Positions 9,183 to 16,843 of a stretch of 63,927 nt of DNA are shown here, piece by piece (the first letter of the stretch is position 1; each line of letters starts with the position of its first letter). This DNA is from Anaerostipes sp. Its GTDB lineage: Bacteria > Bacillota > Clostridia > Lachnospirales > Lachnospiraceae. The DNA is taken from contig JAQVEG010000011.1 of the NCBI GenBank assembly GCA_028697725.1, forward strand, positions 1 to 63,927, written 5' to 3'. Under the pieces are notes generated by a model, which saw only the letters and a list, made by a program, of their open reading frames with translations, was not told the DNA's origin and searched no databases. The position numbers and the translations under genes were made by a program.

Positions 9183-10073
9183 ATGAAATCAATGACTAAA
9201 AAATTTATCAAGATCACTCTAATTATCATCTTATTGTTTATCATAGCAATAGGCTTAGATATCTTTGCGTCTTACAAACTTTTATCTGTTACTGATTATA
9301 CCATCCAGTCATCTAAGATAAAGAATAAGACCAAGGTGGTCATGATTGCAGATCTTCACGATTCTACATTTGGAAGTAAAAATCAGCGGTTGGTAACTAA
9401 GATAAAAAGGCAAGAACCAGATATTATTCTAATGGTAGGAGATATGCTCAATGATACAAGTAAAGATAGTCATGTGCCAGTAGAATTGATTCAAAAATTA
9501 AAAAAGATTGCTCCTATTTATTATTCTTGGGGGAATCATGAAGAAGATTATAGGAAGAAAGCTACATCAAATTTAAAAAAGGAATTAGAGGATGCAGGAG
9601 CAGTTGTACTTGAGAGAAAATATGAGGATATCAAGGTAAATGGAAATATAATTCGAGTTGGAGGAATGTATGACTATGCCTTTGAAGCGGATGGATATGG
9701 AAATATGGACAAAAGTGCAATGAAGAAGCAAGATTTAGATTTTTTGGAATCCTTTCAGGCTACATCAGATTTTAAGATTATGATGGCACATCGTCCAGAA
9801 AGTTTTATTTATTGTCAAGCGGCAGATACGTGGAATGTAGATATTGTAGCAGCGGGTCATCTTCATGGTGGACAGGTCATTATTCCAGGAAAAGGGGGCT
9901 TGTATGGAGCAGAGCAGGGATGGTTTCCAAAGTATACAGAAGGAAATTACCATTTTAAGAAAGTAAAGAATATGATTGTTACAAGAGGATTGGGAACCAG
10001 CTCCCAAAAATTACCTCGTTTTAATAATATACCAGAGGTTGTGAGTATTACATTAGAGAATACTTCAAAGTAA
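9183..10073 (+). CDS. Membrane-anchored metallophosphoesterase (YkuE-like)
   Basis: 296 residues. An N-terminal hydrophobic helix (about residues 8-30) anchors the protein, with the catalytic part probably outside. The calcineurin-like metallophosphatase motifs follow in order: ADLHD near residue 56, GDMLND near residue 87, GNHEED near residue 118, AHRPE near residue 201 and GHLHGGQ near residue 221. These residues bind two metal ions. Relatives include YkuE of Bacillus, reported as a cell-wall phosphodiesterase, but the substrate here is unknown. Its start has a TAGGAGATAGG ribosome site, and the next gene follows after 11 bases, so it may be co-transcribed with the peptide locus. Confidence 0.85.
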   Translation: MKSMTKKFIKITLIIILLFIIAIGLDIFASYKLLSVTDYTIQSSKIKNKTKVVMIADLHDSTFGSKNQRLVTKIKRQEPDIILMVGDMLNDTSKDSHVPVELIQKLKKIAPIYYSWGNHEEDYRKKATSNLKKELEDAGAVVLERKYEDIKVNGNIIRVGGMYDYAFEADGYGNMDKSAMKKQDLDFLESFQATSDFKIMMAHRPESFIYCQAADTWNVDIVAAGHLHGGQVIIPGKGGLYGAEQGWFPKYTEGNYHFKKVKNMIVTRGLGTSSQKLPRFNNIPEVVSITLENTSK

Positions 10074-10084
10074 AGGATGAAAGA

Positions 10085-11323
10085 ATGAATGAGATACAAT
10101 TGCGCTTTTTAGATACAATTAAATATTTTCTTAAGGATGAGACTGTTTTATGGGATGATGTTATGGAGGACATAGCATGGAATGAAATATTTAAAATGAG
10201 TGATCAGCACAATGTATTTCCTATGACCTATGAGGCAGTCTATGGCAGTAAGACATTTATGATGCTACCACCAGAATTGCAAGGTATGTATAAGAATAAG
10301 ATGGTACAGGCTGTAATTACTCAACTGAGAGCCACAGATGAATTTTTGAAATGCTATGAGTATTTGATTACACATGGAATCTGTCCAATGGTTGTGAAGG
10401 GAATTATCTGTAGAAATTTATACAAAAGACCAGATTATAGAATTTCTAATGATGAGGATATGTTTATTCCAAAAGAGATGGCGGTCAAATGTCATGAACT
10501 GTTGTTACAAGATGGATTTCAAAGTGACTGGGTAGTTTCAGAAGATATTCCAGATGAGATAACCTATGTTCATGGGCAAAGAGGACTTTTGATGGAGGTA
10601 CATAATTCTTTGTTTCCAAGAGATTCCAAGGCTTACGGAGAGTTCAATGAATTGTTTTCCCATAGCTATGAGAATAAAATAACAGAAGAAATCAATGGAG
10701 TACATGTGTATACTATGAATCATGAAGATCATTTTGTGTATTTGATTTGCCATGCTTTGAAACATTTTTTACATAGTGGATTTGGAATCCGGCAGGTGTG
10801 CGATATTGTTATCTATGGGAAAACATATGAAAATGAATTGAATTGGGAATCTATTGACCGAAAATTAGAAAGAATTTATGGAAAAGGCTTTACATCATCT
10901 ATATTTAAAATTGGAGAGAGATATTTTGATATTCACCTAGAAAACATAAAGTTTTCACAGCTATTTGAGAAAATGAAAGTAGAATGTGAGCCTATGCTCA
11001 TAGATTTGTTAGAGGGTGGAGTGTTTGGAGATTCTTCTATGACACGAAAGCATAGTAGTACAATCACATTAAATGCTGTGAGTGCGGCTAAGAAGAATCA
11101 AAAGCATTCGTTACTTGCAACTGTATTTCCTTCAAAGGCATATTTAGAACATCGATATGAATATTTGAAAAAATATCCCTATTTGCTTCCTGTGGCGTGG
11201 ATGAATCGAATTGTAACTTATAAGAAACAAGTAAAGGAAAGAGTGCAGGATAATCCATATGAGAGCATGGAGCTTGGAAAACAGCGAATTGAGTTGTTGA
11301 AAAAATATGGAATTATAGAATAA
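10085..11323 (+). CDS. Nucleotidyltransferase family protein (NTP_transf_5-like)
   Basis: 412 residues resembling the uncharacterised nucleotidyltransferase group NTP_transf_5. The key segment is MVVKGIICRNLY near residue 100 followed by YRISNDEDMFIP near residue 119. Family members carry a K-G at the first site and a D-x-D-type pair at the second, here DED, as in polymerase-beta-like transferases. The rest is largely helical. Proteins of this group are known as neighbours of PqqD-like, HPr-kinase-like and ABC exporter genes in peptide-natural-product and polysaccharide clusters, including some paeninodin-type lasso clusters. All three occur just downstream here. It is separated from them by a 128-base gap with its own promoter. 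Reaction and substrate are unknown. Confidence 0.72.
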   Translation: MNEIQLRFLDTIKYFLKDETVLWDDVMEDIAWNEIFKMSDQHNVFPMTYEAVYGSKTFMMLPPELQGMYKNKMVQAVITQLRATDEFLKCYEYLITHGICPMVVKGIICRNLYKRPDYRISNDEDMFIPKEMAVKCHELLLQDGFQSDWVVSEDIPDEITYVHGQRGLLMEVHNSLFPRDSKAYGEFNELFSHSYENKITEEINGVHVYTMNHEDHFVYLICHALKHFLHSGFGIRQVCDIVIYGKTYENELNWESIDRKLERIYGKGFTSSIFKIGERYFDIHLENIKFSQLFEKMKVECEPMLIDLLEGGVFGDSSMTRKHSSTITLNAVSAAKKNQKHSLLATVFPSKAYLEHRYEYLKKYPYLLPVAWMNRIVTYKKQVKERVQDNPYESMELGKQRIELLKKYGIIE

Positions 11324-11360
11324 AAACGGGAAATGGTCTGCATAAGTTCTGTATAAAATA

Positions 11361-11389
11361 TTGACAAAAAAAGGATAATAAGATACAAT
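11361..11389 (+). promoter_or_regulatory. Sigma-A type promoter for the PqqD/substrate operon
   Basis: TTGACA at 11361-11366 and TACAAT at 11384-11389 with a spacing of 17 bases. This is a near-consensus housekeeping promoter 62 bases upstream of the PqqD-like start. It would give the peptide locus its own transcript, separate from the nucleotidyltransferase. Confidence 0.75.
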
Positions 11390-11451
11390 TTAATTAGGTA
11401 TATATAAACGGGTATAATATAATTGCAAATTGTAATAGAATGGATTAGAGT

Positions 11452-11739
11452 ATGAAATTATACAAAACAAATGAAGACTTTTTATTACGAGAAATCGCTG
11501 GCGAATACATACTTGTACCAGTTGGCAATGGAGCACAGCAGTTGAATGGAATGTTGACATTGAACGATACATTTCGATTTGTCTGGGAACAATTTAAGGA
11601 AGCTAGAACAATCGAAGATGTAGTAAAAAGAACAGAACAGGAATATGATGCAGAGAAAGGACGAATTGAGCAAGATGTTTGTCAGTTTGTTCGAGAGTGT
11701 TTAGAATATGGATTCATGAAAGAGGAGGAATTATTATGA
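11452..11739 (+). CDS. PqqD-like peptide-recognition protein (RRE)
   Basis: A 95-residue protein with the length and residue pattern of PqqD family members, the RiPP recognition elements that bind the leader of a precursor peptide and deliver it to a modifying enzyme. Visible hallmarks are LLREIAGEYILVPVG at residues 11-25 (the beta strands that bind leader peptide), LNDTFRFVWE near residue 42 and EDVVKRTEQEYD near residue 55, with a final helix around FVRECLEYGF. In lasso-peptide clusters the same fold is the B1 protein. Its stop overlaps the start of the next gene (ATGA), linking it to the putative substrate. Confidence 0.85.
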   Translation: MKLYKTNEDFLLREIAGEYILVPVGNGAQQLNGMLTLNDTFRFVWEQFKEARTIEDVVKRTEQEYDAEKGRIEQDVCQFVRECLEYGFMKEEELL

Positions 11740-12134
11740 AAGGTGCAAAGAAACAGTGGATATATCCACAAGCAGTAGGTGAAGTGTTTACACCCAATGA
11801 ATATATTGCAGCATGTGGAGATAGTGGTAAAGTATATTATTTTAAGTGCGATGCTCCGGCAGGAACTCTTTACTATTATCCAACTTCTGATGGTGCGGTC
11901 GATGGTATTCGAGCGTCAAGTACTGGAGCAAAAAAGCTGGGAATTTATCACCCATGTAATATAACACATCAGGCAGCATCTACAAATCCTTTTTATGATG
12001 GTTTTGTGGATCGAAATGGGAATAAAAAGCAGGATAAAGGTGAAGGTGTAATTGTATGGCGCGGAGAGTATCAAAACAATGGTCATGCAACGAATAACCT
12101 TAACATGGATTCTTGGGAAACAGCGAAGTCATAG
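11736..12134 (+). CDS. Putative substrate protein of the radical SAM/PqqD system
   Basis: 132 residues from ATG 11736, which has AGGAGG at 11723-11728. A GTG at 11679 is in frame but would run deep into the PqqD gene. There is no N-terminal signal peptide. The first 25 residues are leader-like (WIYPQAVGEVF then TPNEYIAA), followed by CGDSGK. The whole protein has three cysteines (27, 38, 74), many Tyr/Gly/Ser/Asn residues, and DRNGNKKQDKGE near residues 92-103, which resembles a calcium-binding D-x-N-x-N loop. I recall similar proteins with the EY-x-AACGDSG segment in Lachnospiraceae, of no known function. Position between PqqD and a radical SAM maturase makes it the likely modified substrate. 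This is inference. Confidence 0.65.
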   Translation: MKGAKKQWIYPQAVGEVFTPNEYIAACGDSGKVYYFKCDAPAGTLYYYPTSDGAVDGIRASSTGAKKLGIYHPCNITHQAASTNPFYDGFVDRNGNKKQDKGEGVIVWRGEYQNNGHATNNLNMDSWETAKS

Positions 12135-12155
12135 AATAAACAATATAGAACTGAT

Positions 12156-12186
12156 AAAGAGCCGGGGAAACTTTGGCTCTTTTTTT
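12156..12186 (+). terminator. Intrinsic terminator between substrate and maturase genes
   Basis: AAAGAGCC (12156-12163) and GGCTCTTT (12175-12182) form an 8-base-pair stem with an 11-base loop, running into TTTTTT. It lies inside the apparent operon and would reduce transcription into the downstream enzyme and transporter genes relative to the upstream small genes. Confidence 0.8.
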
Positions 12187-12200
12187 GAAGGAGAATCAAT

Positions 12201-14153
12201 ATGGATTCAATGGATATATCTAAGAATACATTGGAAGAAAGATTGTTTCGGCATGCGGAGGAACATGGTGTCCCTTTATACGGAATTTTAGAACTTTTAC
12301 CATTGTGCAATTTGAACTGTAAAATGTGTTATGTTCGTTTAAGTGAGGCGGAGATGAAGAAACAGGGAAGATTACGAACGGTAGATGAATGGCTTCAAAT
12401 TGCTAGAGAGATGAAGAGAGAAGGAACTCTTTTTTTACTTTTAACAGGAGGAGAACCACTGCTTTATCCTGGATTTCAAGAACTATATCTGGAACTTAGA
12501 AAGCTTGGAATGATTGTGACCATAAATACCAATGGAACATTGTTAAATGATGAATGGGCAGAGTTTTTTGGAAAAAATAAGCCAAGACGTGTGAATATTA
12601 CTTTATATGGAAGTAAGGATGAGACTTATGAAAAGTTATGTGGTATATCACATGGCTTTCAACGGACGCTAAAGGGAATTAAATTATTACAACAGCAAAA
12701 AGTTGATATAAAAATCAATGGAAGTTTGGTAAAGGAAAATCAAAAAGACTATCAACGGATGATTGAAATTGGAGAAGAATTGGATATTCCTGTTCGGATT
12801 GATACATATATGTATCCAGCGGTTAGAGAGCGAGAATGTTCTTTCCCATACCAGTCTAGATTAAATCCAGAGACTGGAGCAGAATTACGTGTAGATATCT
12901 TGGAGAGAGAAATGGGAGAAGATATCTTTAAAACATATGTAAATACCACGCTGCAGACCATAGAGCAGACCCCAGATGTGGAAGAAAAAAGAAAGGGAAT
13001 GACATGCCGAGCTGGGAAAAGCAGTTTTGTTGTGAACTGGAAAGGGGAGATGACACCTTGTGTTGTCATGGGACAACCCAAGGTATCTATTTCGGATGTT
13101 GGATTTAAAAAAGCGTGGGATAGAATCTCTAAGGAAACGCAGCAAGTGATCTTACATGACGATTGTTATAAATGTAAATATCGAAAAGTATGTAATAATT
13201 GTGCAGCAAGTGCAATGGCGGAAGAAGGAAGTTATCATTCAAAACCGGAATATATTTGTAAATATACCAAAAAGACAATAGAGCTTTTAAAAGAGAAAAA
13301 AAGACAATTGAAAAGGATAATTCAAATTGGAGAATTCACCTTTGAGATAAATTATAACGAAGAGATTCAGATACCAGAGCATCTTTTGGAATTTGAAACA
13401 AAAAATGTGGGTCCTCAATATAAATATACAATTCTTCTTTCAGACGATTTGCCAGAAGCCAAAGGGGTGTTGGTGGCTAACCGAGAAGATATCAGAATTT
13501 TTAATCATCATGGTTTGGAAAGCCGCTTCATCGGGGTAAAAGGAAGAGAAAAACCATACGCATATTATGAAGAAATTTCAAAAGAAGAAGCCAGAATTAC
13601 TGTAATTACAGAAAAGCGAAAATCATTGACCATTGATCCTATTTTTATGTCTTTATTTGCACTGGAAAAAAGAATACTAGATAGAAAAGGATTGATTCTT
13701 CATTGTGCCTATATCAATTATCAAGGTAAGGCGATTCTTTTTTCAGCACCTTCTGGTGTTGGAAAAAGCACACAGGCTAGTTTATGGGAAAAATATCAAA
13801 ATGCACAGACAATCAACGGAGACCGAGCTTTGTTGCAACAATCTGCTGAAACATGGATGGCAAAGGGATGGCCAGTTTGTGGAACTTCTGGGATTTGCGA
13901 AAATAAGAATACACCAATTCAAGCAATTGTTATGGTAGGAAGAGGAGAGGAAAATCAGATACAAAAACTAAAACAGGCAGAAGCAATACAACGATTATAT
14001 ACGCAAGTGACAGTGAATTCCTGGGATATTTCCATGGTAGATCAAACCTTGAATTTGTTAGAAGAAATCACAAGACAGGTACCTGTCTATTATCTGGCAT
14101 GTGATATTTCAAAGCAGGCAGTGGAGTGTTTAAAGAAAGAATTAAGAGGATAA
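12201..14153 (+). CDS. Radical SAM/SPASM peptide maturase fused to HPr-kinase-like domain
   Basis: 650 residues with two enzyme modules. The first (about 1-370) is a radical SAM enzyme: C36-x3-C40-x2-C43 in LCNLNCKMC binds the SAM-coordinating 4Fe-4S cluster, and LLLTGGEPLL near residue 77 follows. A SPASM region runs from about C269 through TPC near residue 287 to DDCYKCKYRKVC-NNC, enough cysteines for auxiliary clusters. The second (about 375-650) resembles the HPr kinase/PEP-carboxykinase fold seen in peptide clusters: ILHCAYINYQGK, then the phosphate loop SAPSGVGKST near residue 515, and INGDRALL. Such kinase-like proteins are usually separate. AAGGAGA precedes ATG 12201. The enzyme probably modifies the 132-residue protein upstream. 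The chemistry cannot be told from sequence. Confidence 0.85.
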   Translation: MDSMDISKNTLEERLFRHAEEHGVPLYGILELLPLCNLNCKMCYVRLSEAEMKKQGRLRTVDEWLQIAREMKREGTLFLLLTGGEPLLYPGFQELYLELRKLGMIVTINTNGTLLNDEWAEFFGKNKPRRVNITLYGSKDETYEKLCGISHGFQRTLKGIKLLQQQKVDIKINGSLVKENQKDYQRMIEIGEELDIPVRIDTYMYPAVRERECSFPYQSRLNPETGAELRVDILEREMGEDIFKTYVNTTLQTIEQTPDVEEKRKGMTCRAGKSSFVVNWKGEMTPCVVMGQPKVSISDVGFKKAWDRISKETQQVILHDDCYKCKYRKVCNNCAASAMAEEGSYHSKPEYICKYTKKTIELLKEKKRQLKRIIQIGEFTFEINYNEEIQIPEHLLEFETKNVGPQYKYTILLSDDLPEAKGVLVANREDIRIFNHHGLESRFIGVKGREKPYAYYEEISKEEARITVITEKRKSLTIDPIFMSLFALEKRILDRKGLILHCAYINYQGKAILFSAPSGVGKSTQASLWEKYQNAQTINGDRALLQQSAETWMAKGWPVCGTSGICENKNTPIQAIVMVGRGEENQIQKLKQAEAIQRLYTQVTVNSWDISMVDQTLNLLEEITRQVPVYYLACDISKQAVECLKKELRG

Positions 14154-14158
14154 AATGT

Positions 14159-15946
14159 ATGAGTCAAGAAAAAGGCGACAATGAAAAAGTGTCTTTTGAA
14201 TCATTAGATATATTAATCGGAAAATGGAAGGAGGGGACATTTGGTGAAATTCTAGATGACTGGAGATGGATTTTTTCTTATAGTAAAAGGTATAAGGGTG
14301 CAATTGTATTTTATACAATTCTAGGAATCCTAAGTACGAGTTTAGGACTGCTAGGTAGTATAGTGAGTAAATATCTTATAGATATCATTACAGGATATAA
14401 GACCGATCAGTTAGGAACGTTTATCGTTATAGCACTTGGAAGTGCATTGTTTAGTTTAGTGTTTTCTAATGTTATTAATCGAATTACTACAAAGCTGAGT
14501 ATTTATATTAATAATGACATTCAGGCAGATATTTTTGATAAGATTATTGATGCCGATTGGATGGAAATCAATAAATATTCTAACGGAGATGTGCTGAACC
14601 GCTTTAATGGCGATATCAGTACCGTAAGTGAAAATGCCATTAGCTGGCTTCCTACCATTGTCATTGCAATTTATAATTTTATCGCAACGTTTCTTGTTAT
14701 TTGGTATTATAGCAAAATTATGGCAGCTCTTGCGTTTGCAAGTGCACCGATTATGCTTTTAATGTCTAAGTTCTTAATCCGAAAACAAAGAGAATATGGA
14801 CAAAAAGTGCGTGAGATGAGCAGTGACATGATGACCTTTGAAGTTGAAACTTTCTATAATTTTGATACAATTAAATCCTTTGGAATCACTTCTTTGTATG
14901 GAAGGAAAATGCGTAGTTGGCAGGAAAAGTTTAAAGATATTAGTCTAAAATATAACATGTTCAGCATTAAAACTGGAATATTTATGTCCATAATTGGAAT
15001 GATTGTAGAGTATGCAGCTTTTGGTTATTGTTTATTTTTGCTTTGGACAAAGGCCATTACATATGGAACAATGACACTTTTCTTACAGCAAAGAGGTAAT
15101 TTAAATTCTGCATTTAATAGCGTTGTTTCTATTATCCCTTCTTTTTTGAATAGTTCAATTTCTGCACACAGGATTAGAGAACTTGTTGAGTTGAAGAAAG
15201 AAGTGCATATTCCTACAAGTAGTGAACTAGATGAATTTACCGATGATGGATTTCAAATTCACATGGAAGATGTTGACTTTTCGTATGTAGAAGAGAATCG
15301 TGTCATTACGAATTCTGCATTTGAAGCAAATCCAGGAGAAATCGTTGCACTGGTTGGACCATCAGGTGAGGGGAAAACCACTATGATTCGGTTGATTCTT
15401 GGACTAATTCGACCAGAGTGTGGGAAGGCATATATTTCTGCATCCAATGGAATGGAAGTTGAGATGAATGCAGATACTAGATACTTATTTGCATATGTTC
15501 CTCAAGGCAATACCATTCTTTCGGGAACAATTGCAGAGAATATGCGTATGATAAAAGAGGATGCTACAGACGAAGAGATTATCGATGCCTTAAAGATTTC
15601 TTGTGCATGGGATTTTGTTAAAGATATGGAAGATACAATTGATTCAAAGATAGGGGAGCGTGGGCGAGGATTCTCTGAGGGACAAGCACAGCGGATAGCC
15701 ATTGCAAGGGCGGTACTTCGAGATGCCCCTATTCTTTTGCTAGATGAAGCAACATCGGCCCTTGATGTGACAACAGAACGGAGGGTGCTTCGCAATATTA
15801 TAACCCAGCGTCCAAATAAAACCTGTATTGTGACAACACATAGGCCAAGCGTTCTCAACATGTGTCAACGTGTCTATCGAGTGATGGAAACAAAAGTAAC
15901 GGAATTATCAGAAGAAGAATCCAGTAAAATGGCCATGGACTTCTGA
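14159..15946 (+). CDS. ABC exporter, fused membrane and ATPase domains
   Basis: About 595 residues from ATG 14159, which lies 8 bases after AAGAGGA. A GTG at 14126 is in frame but would overlap the maturase end. An N-terminal cytoplasmic stretch of about 45 residues precedes six membrane helices (about 50-330), then an ATPase domain: Walker A GPSGEGKTT near residue 400, signature FSEGQAQR near residue 503, Walker B ILLLDEATSALD and the switch His in TTHRPS. It is a half-transporter type that works as a homodimer. There is no C39 peptidase domain at the N-terminus, so any leader must be removed by another enzyme. Its position implies export of the maturase product. Confidence 0.85.
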   Translation: MSQEKGDNEKVSFESLDILIGKWKEGTFGEILDDWRWIFSYSKRYKGAIVFYTILGILSTSLGLLGSIVSKYLIDIITGYKTDQLGTFIVIALGSALFSLVFSNVINRITTKLSIYINNDIQADIFDKIIDADWMEINKYSNGDVLNRFNGDISTVSENAISWLPTIVIAIYNFIATFLVIWYYSKIMAALAFASAPIMLLMSKFLIRKQREYGQKVREMSSDMMTFEVETFYNFDTIKSFGITSLYGRKMRSWQEKFKDISLKYNMFSIKTGIFMSIIGMIVEYAAFGYCLFLLWTKAITYGTMTLFLQQRGNLNSAFNSVVSIIPSFLNSSISAHRIRELVELKKEVHIPTSSELDEFTDDGFQIHMEDVDFSYVEENRVITNSAFEANPGEIVALVGPSGEGKTTMIRLILGLIRPECGKAYISASNGMEVEMNADTRYLFAYVPQGNTILSGTIAENMRMIKEDATDEEIIDALKISCAWDFVKDMEDTIDSKIGERGRGFSEGQAQRIAIARAVLRDAPILLLDEATSALDVTTERRVLRNIITQRPNKTCIVTTHRPSVLNMCQRVYRVMETKVTELSEEESSKMAMDF

Positions 15947-15992
15947 AAAATGTCCATTGTTGTGTTTATTATAAAATTAAGAGTTTGGTTTA

Positions 15993-16021
15993 TTGACGCT
16001 TAGAATAAACCCATGTATACT
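15993..16021 (+). promoter_or_regulatory. Sigma-A type promoter for the sortase operon
   Basis: TTGACG at 15993-15998 and TATACT at 16016-16021, spacing 17 bases, 33 bases before the sortase start. It has one mismatch in each hexamer from consensus. Confidence 0.75.
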
Positions 16022-16054
16022 GTAAGTGTGGAACTACATTAAGGAGCATATAAT

Positions 16055-16843
16055 ATGAAGAAAAAATCAGTATGGAGAATTATTCTTATTCTTGCAATTC
16101 TTGTTTTTGCGGGCTGCATTGGCAAGTTAGGCTGGGATAAGTATCAAGATTATAGGTTGGAACAGGAACAGAAAGCAACACTAAAGGCGATTAAAAGCAG
16201 CGTATTTGTGGGAGAGACAGATGGAGAGGAACCAGACCTTCCAAAAGGAATCAAACATGGAAGTGAAATCGACTTCAAGAAGTTAACCAATATAAATTCT
16301 GATGTTTATGCATGGATTTATATTCCAGGAACGAAGGTAGATTATCCTATTGCACAGTCTTCCACAGATGATACACATTACTTGAAGTATAACTACAAGA
16401 ATGAGCCTCAGTTTGCGGGATGTATTTACACAGAGAAGCGTAACAGTAAGAGTTTTACAGATCCTAATACGGTGATTTATGGACATAACATGAGAAATAA
16501 TTCTATGTTTGGTGGATTAGATTTGTTCAAAGATGAGGCTTATTTCAACAAGAATCAGAATGTTTATATTTATACTGAAAAAAAGATTTATACATATCAA
16601 ATTTTTGCAGCATATATTGCAAGTGATTCACATATTTTAAAATCAAATGATTTTTCTAAGAAGGATGTGTTTCAAACATATTTGACAAATATTTTGAGAA
16701 AGAGAAGTATGGATGCCAATATCAATAAAAAGATGGTCGTATCATCAAAGGATAAGATTATTACATTAAGTACTTGTGTTGGTGGAGCACCTAACAATAG
16801 ATATTTAGTACAGGCGGTGTTAACAGATGAAAGAAATACATAA
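16055..16843 (+). CDS. srtB: Class B-type sortase
   Basis: 262 residues. An N-terminal membrane anchor (about residues 7-25) is followed by the sortase beta-barrel: WIYIPGTKVDYPIAQ near residue 86, the catalytic His in VIYGHNMRNNSMF near residue 144, the catalytic Cys in TLSTC near residue 241, and the Arg in NNRYL just after. The NSMF segment after the His and the long helical insertion before TLSTC are characteristic of class B sortases. It would cleave a sorting motif on exported proteins and attach them to the cell wall or another acceptor. The likely substrate is the protein at 18039, two genes downstream. The end overlaps the LCP gene by 17 bases. Confidence 0.9.
   Translation: MKKKSVWRIILILAILVFAGCIGKLGWDKYQDYRLEQEQKATLKAIKSSVFVGETDGEEPDLPKGIKHGSEIDFKKLTNINSDVYAWIYIPGTKVDYPIAQSSTDDTHYLKYNYKNEPQFAGCIYTEKRNSKSFTDPNTVIYGHNMRNNSMFGGLDLFKDEAYFNKNQNVYIYTEKKIYTYQIFAAYIASDSHILKSNDFSKKDVFQTYLTNILRKRSMDANINKKMVVSSKDKIITLSTCVGGAPNNRYLVQAVLTDERNT

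Noticed and set aside
12752-13145. Minus-strand open frames of 109 and 86 codons inside the maturase gene
   Set aside because: Antisense shadows. The plus-strand frame contains clear radical SAM and SPASM motifs over the same bases.
14126-14158. Upstream GTG start for the ABC exporter and a C39 peptidase domain
   Set aside because: The extra residues overlap the maturase end and do not form a peptidase; the Cys and His of C39 domains are absent. ATG 14159 has a proper ribosome site.
10085-15946. Classical lasso-peptide cluster
   Set aside because: No asparagine-synthetase-like cyclase and no transglutaminase-like B2 protease are present, and the putative substrate is 132 residues. Only accessory genes match.
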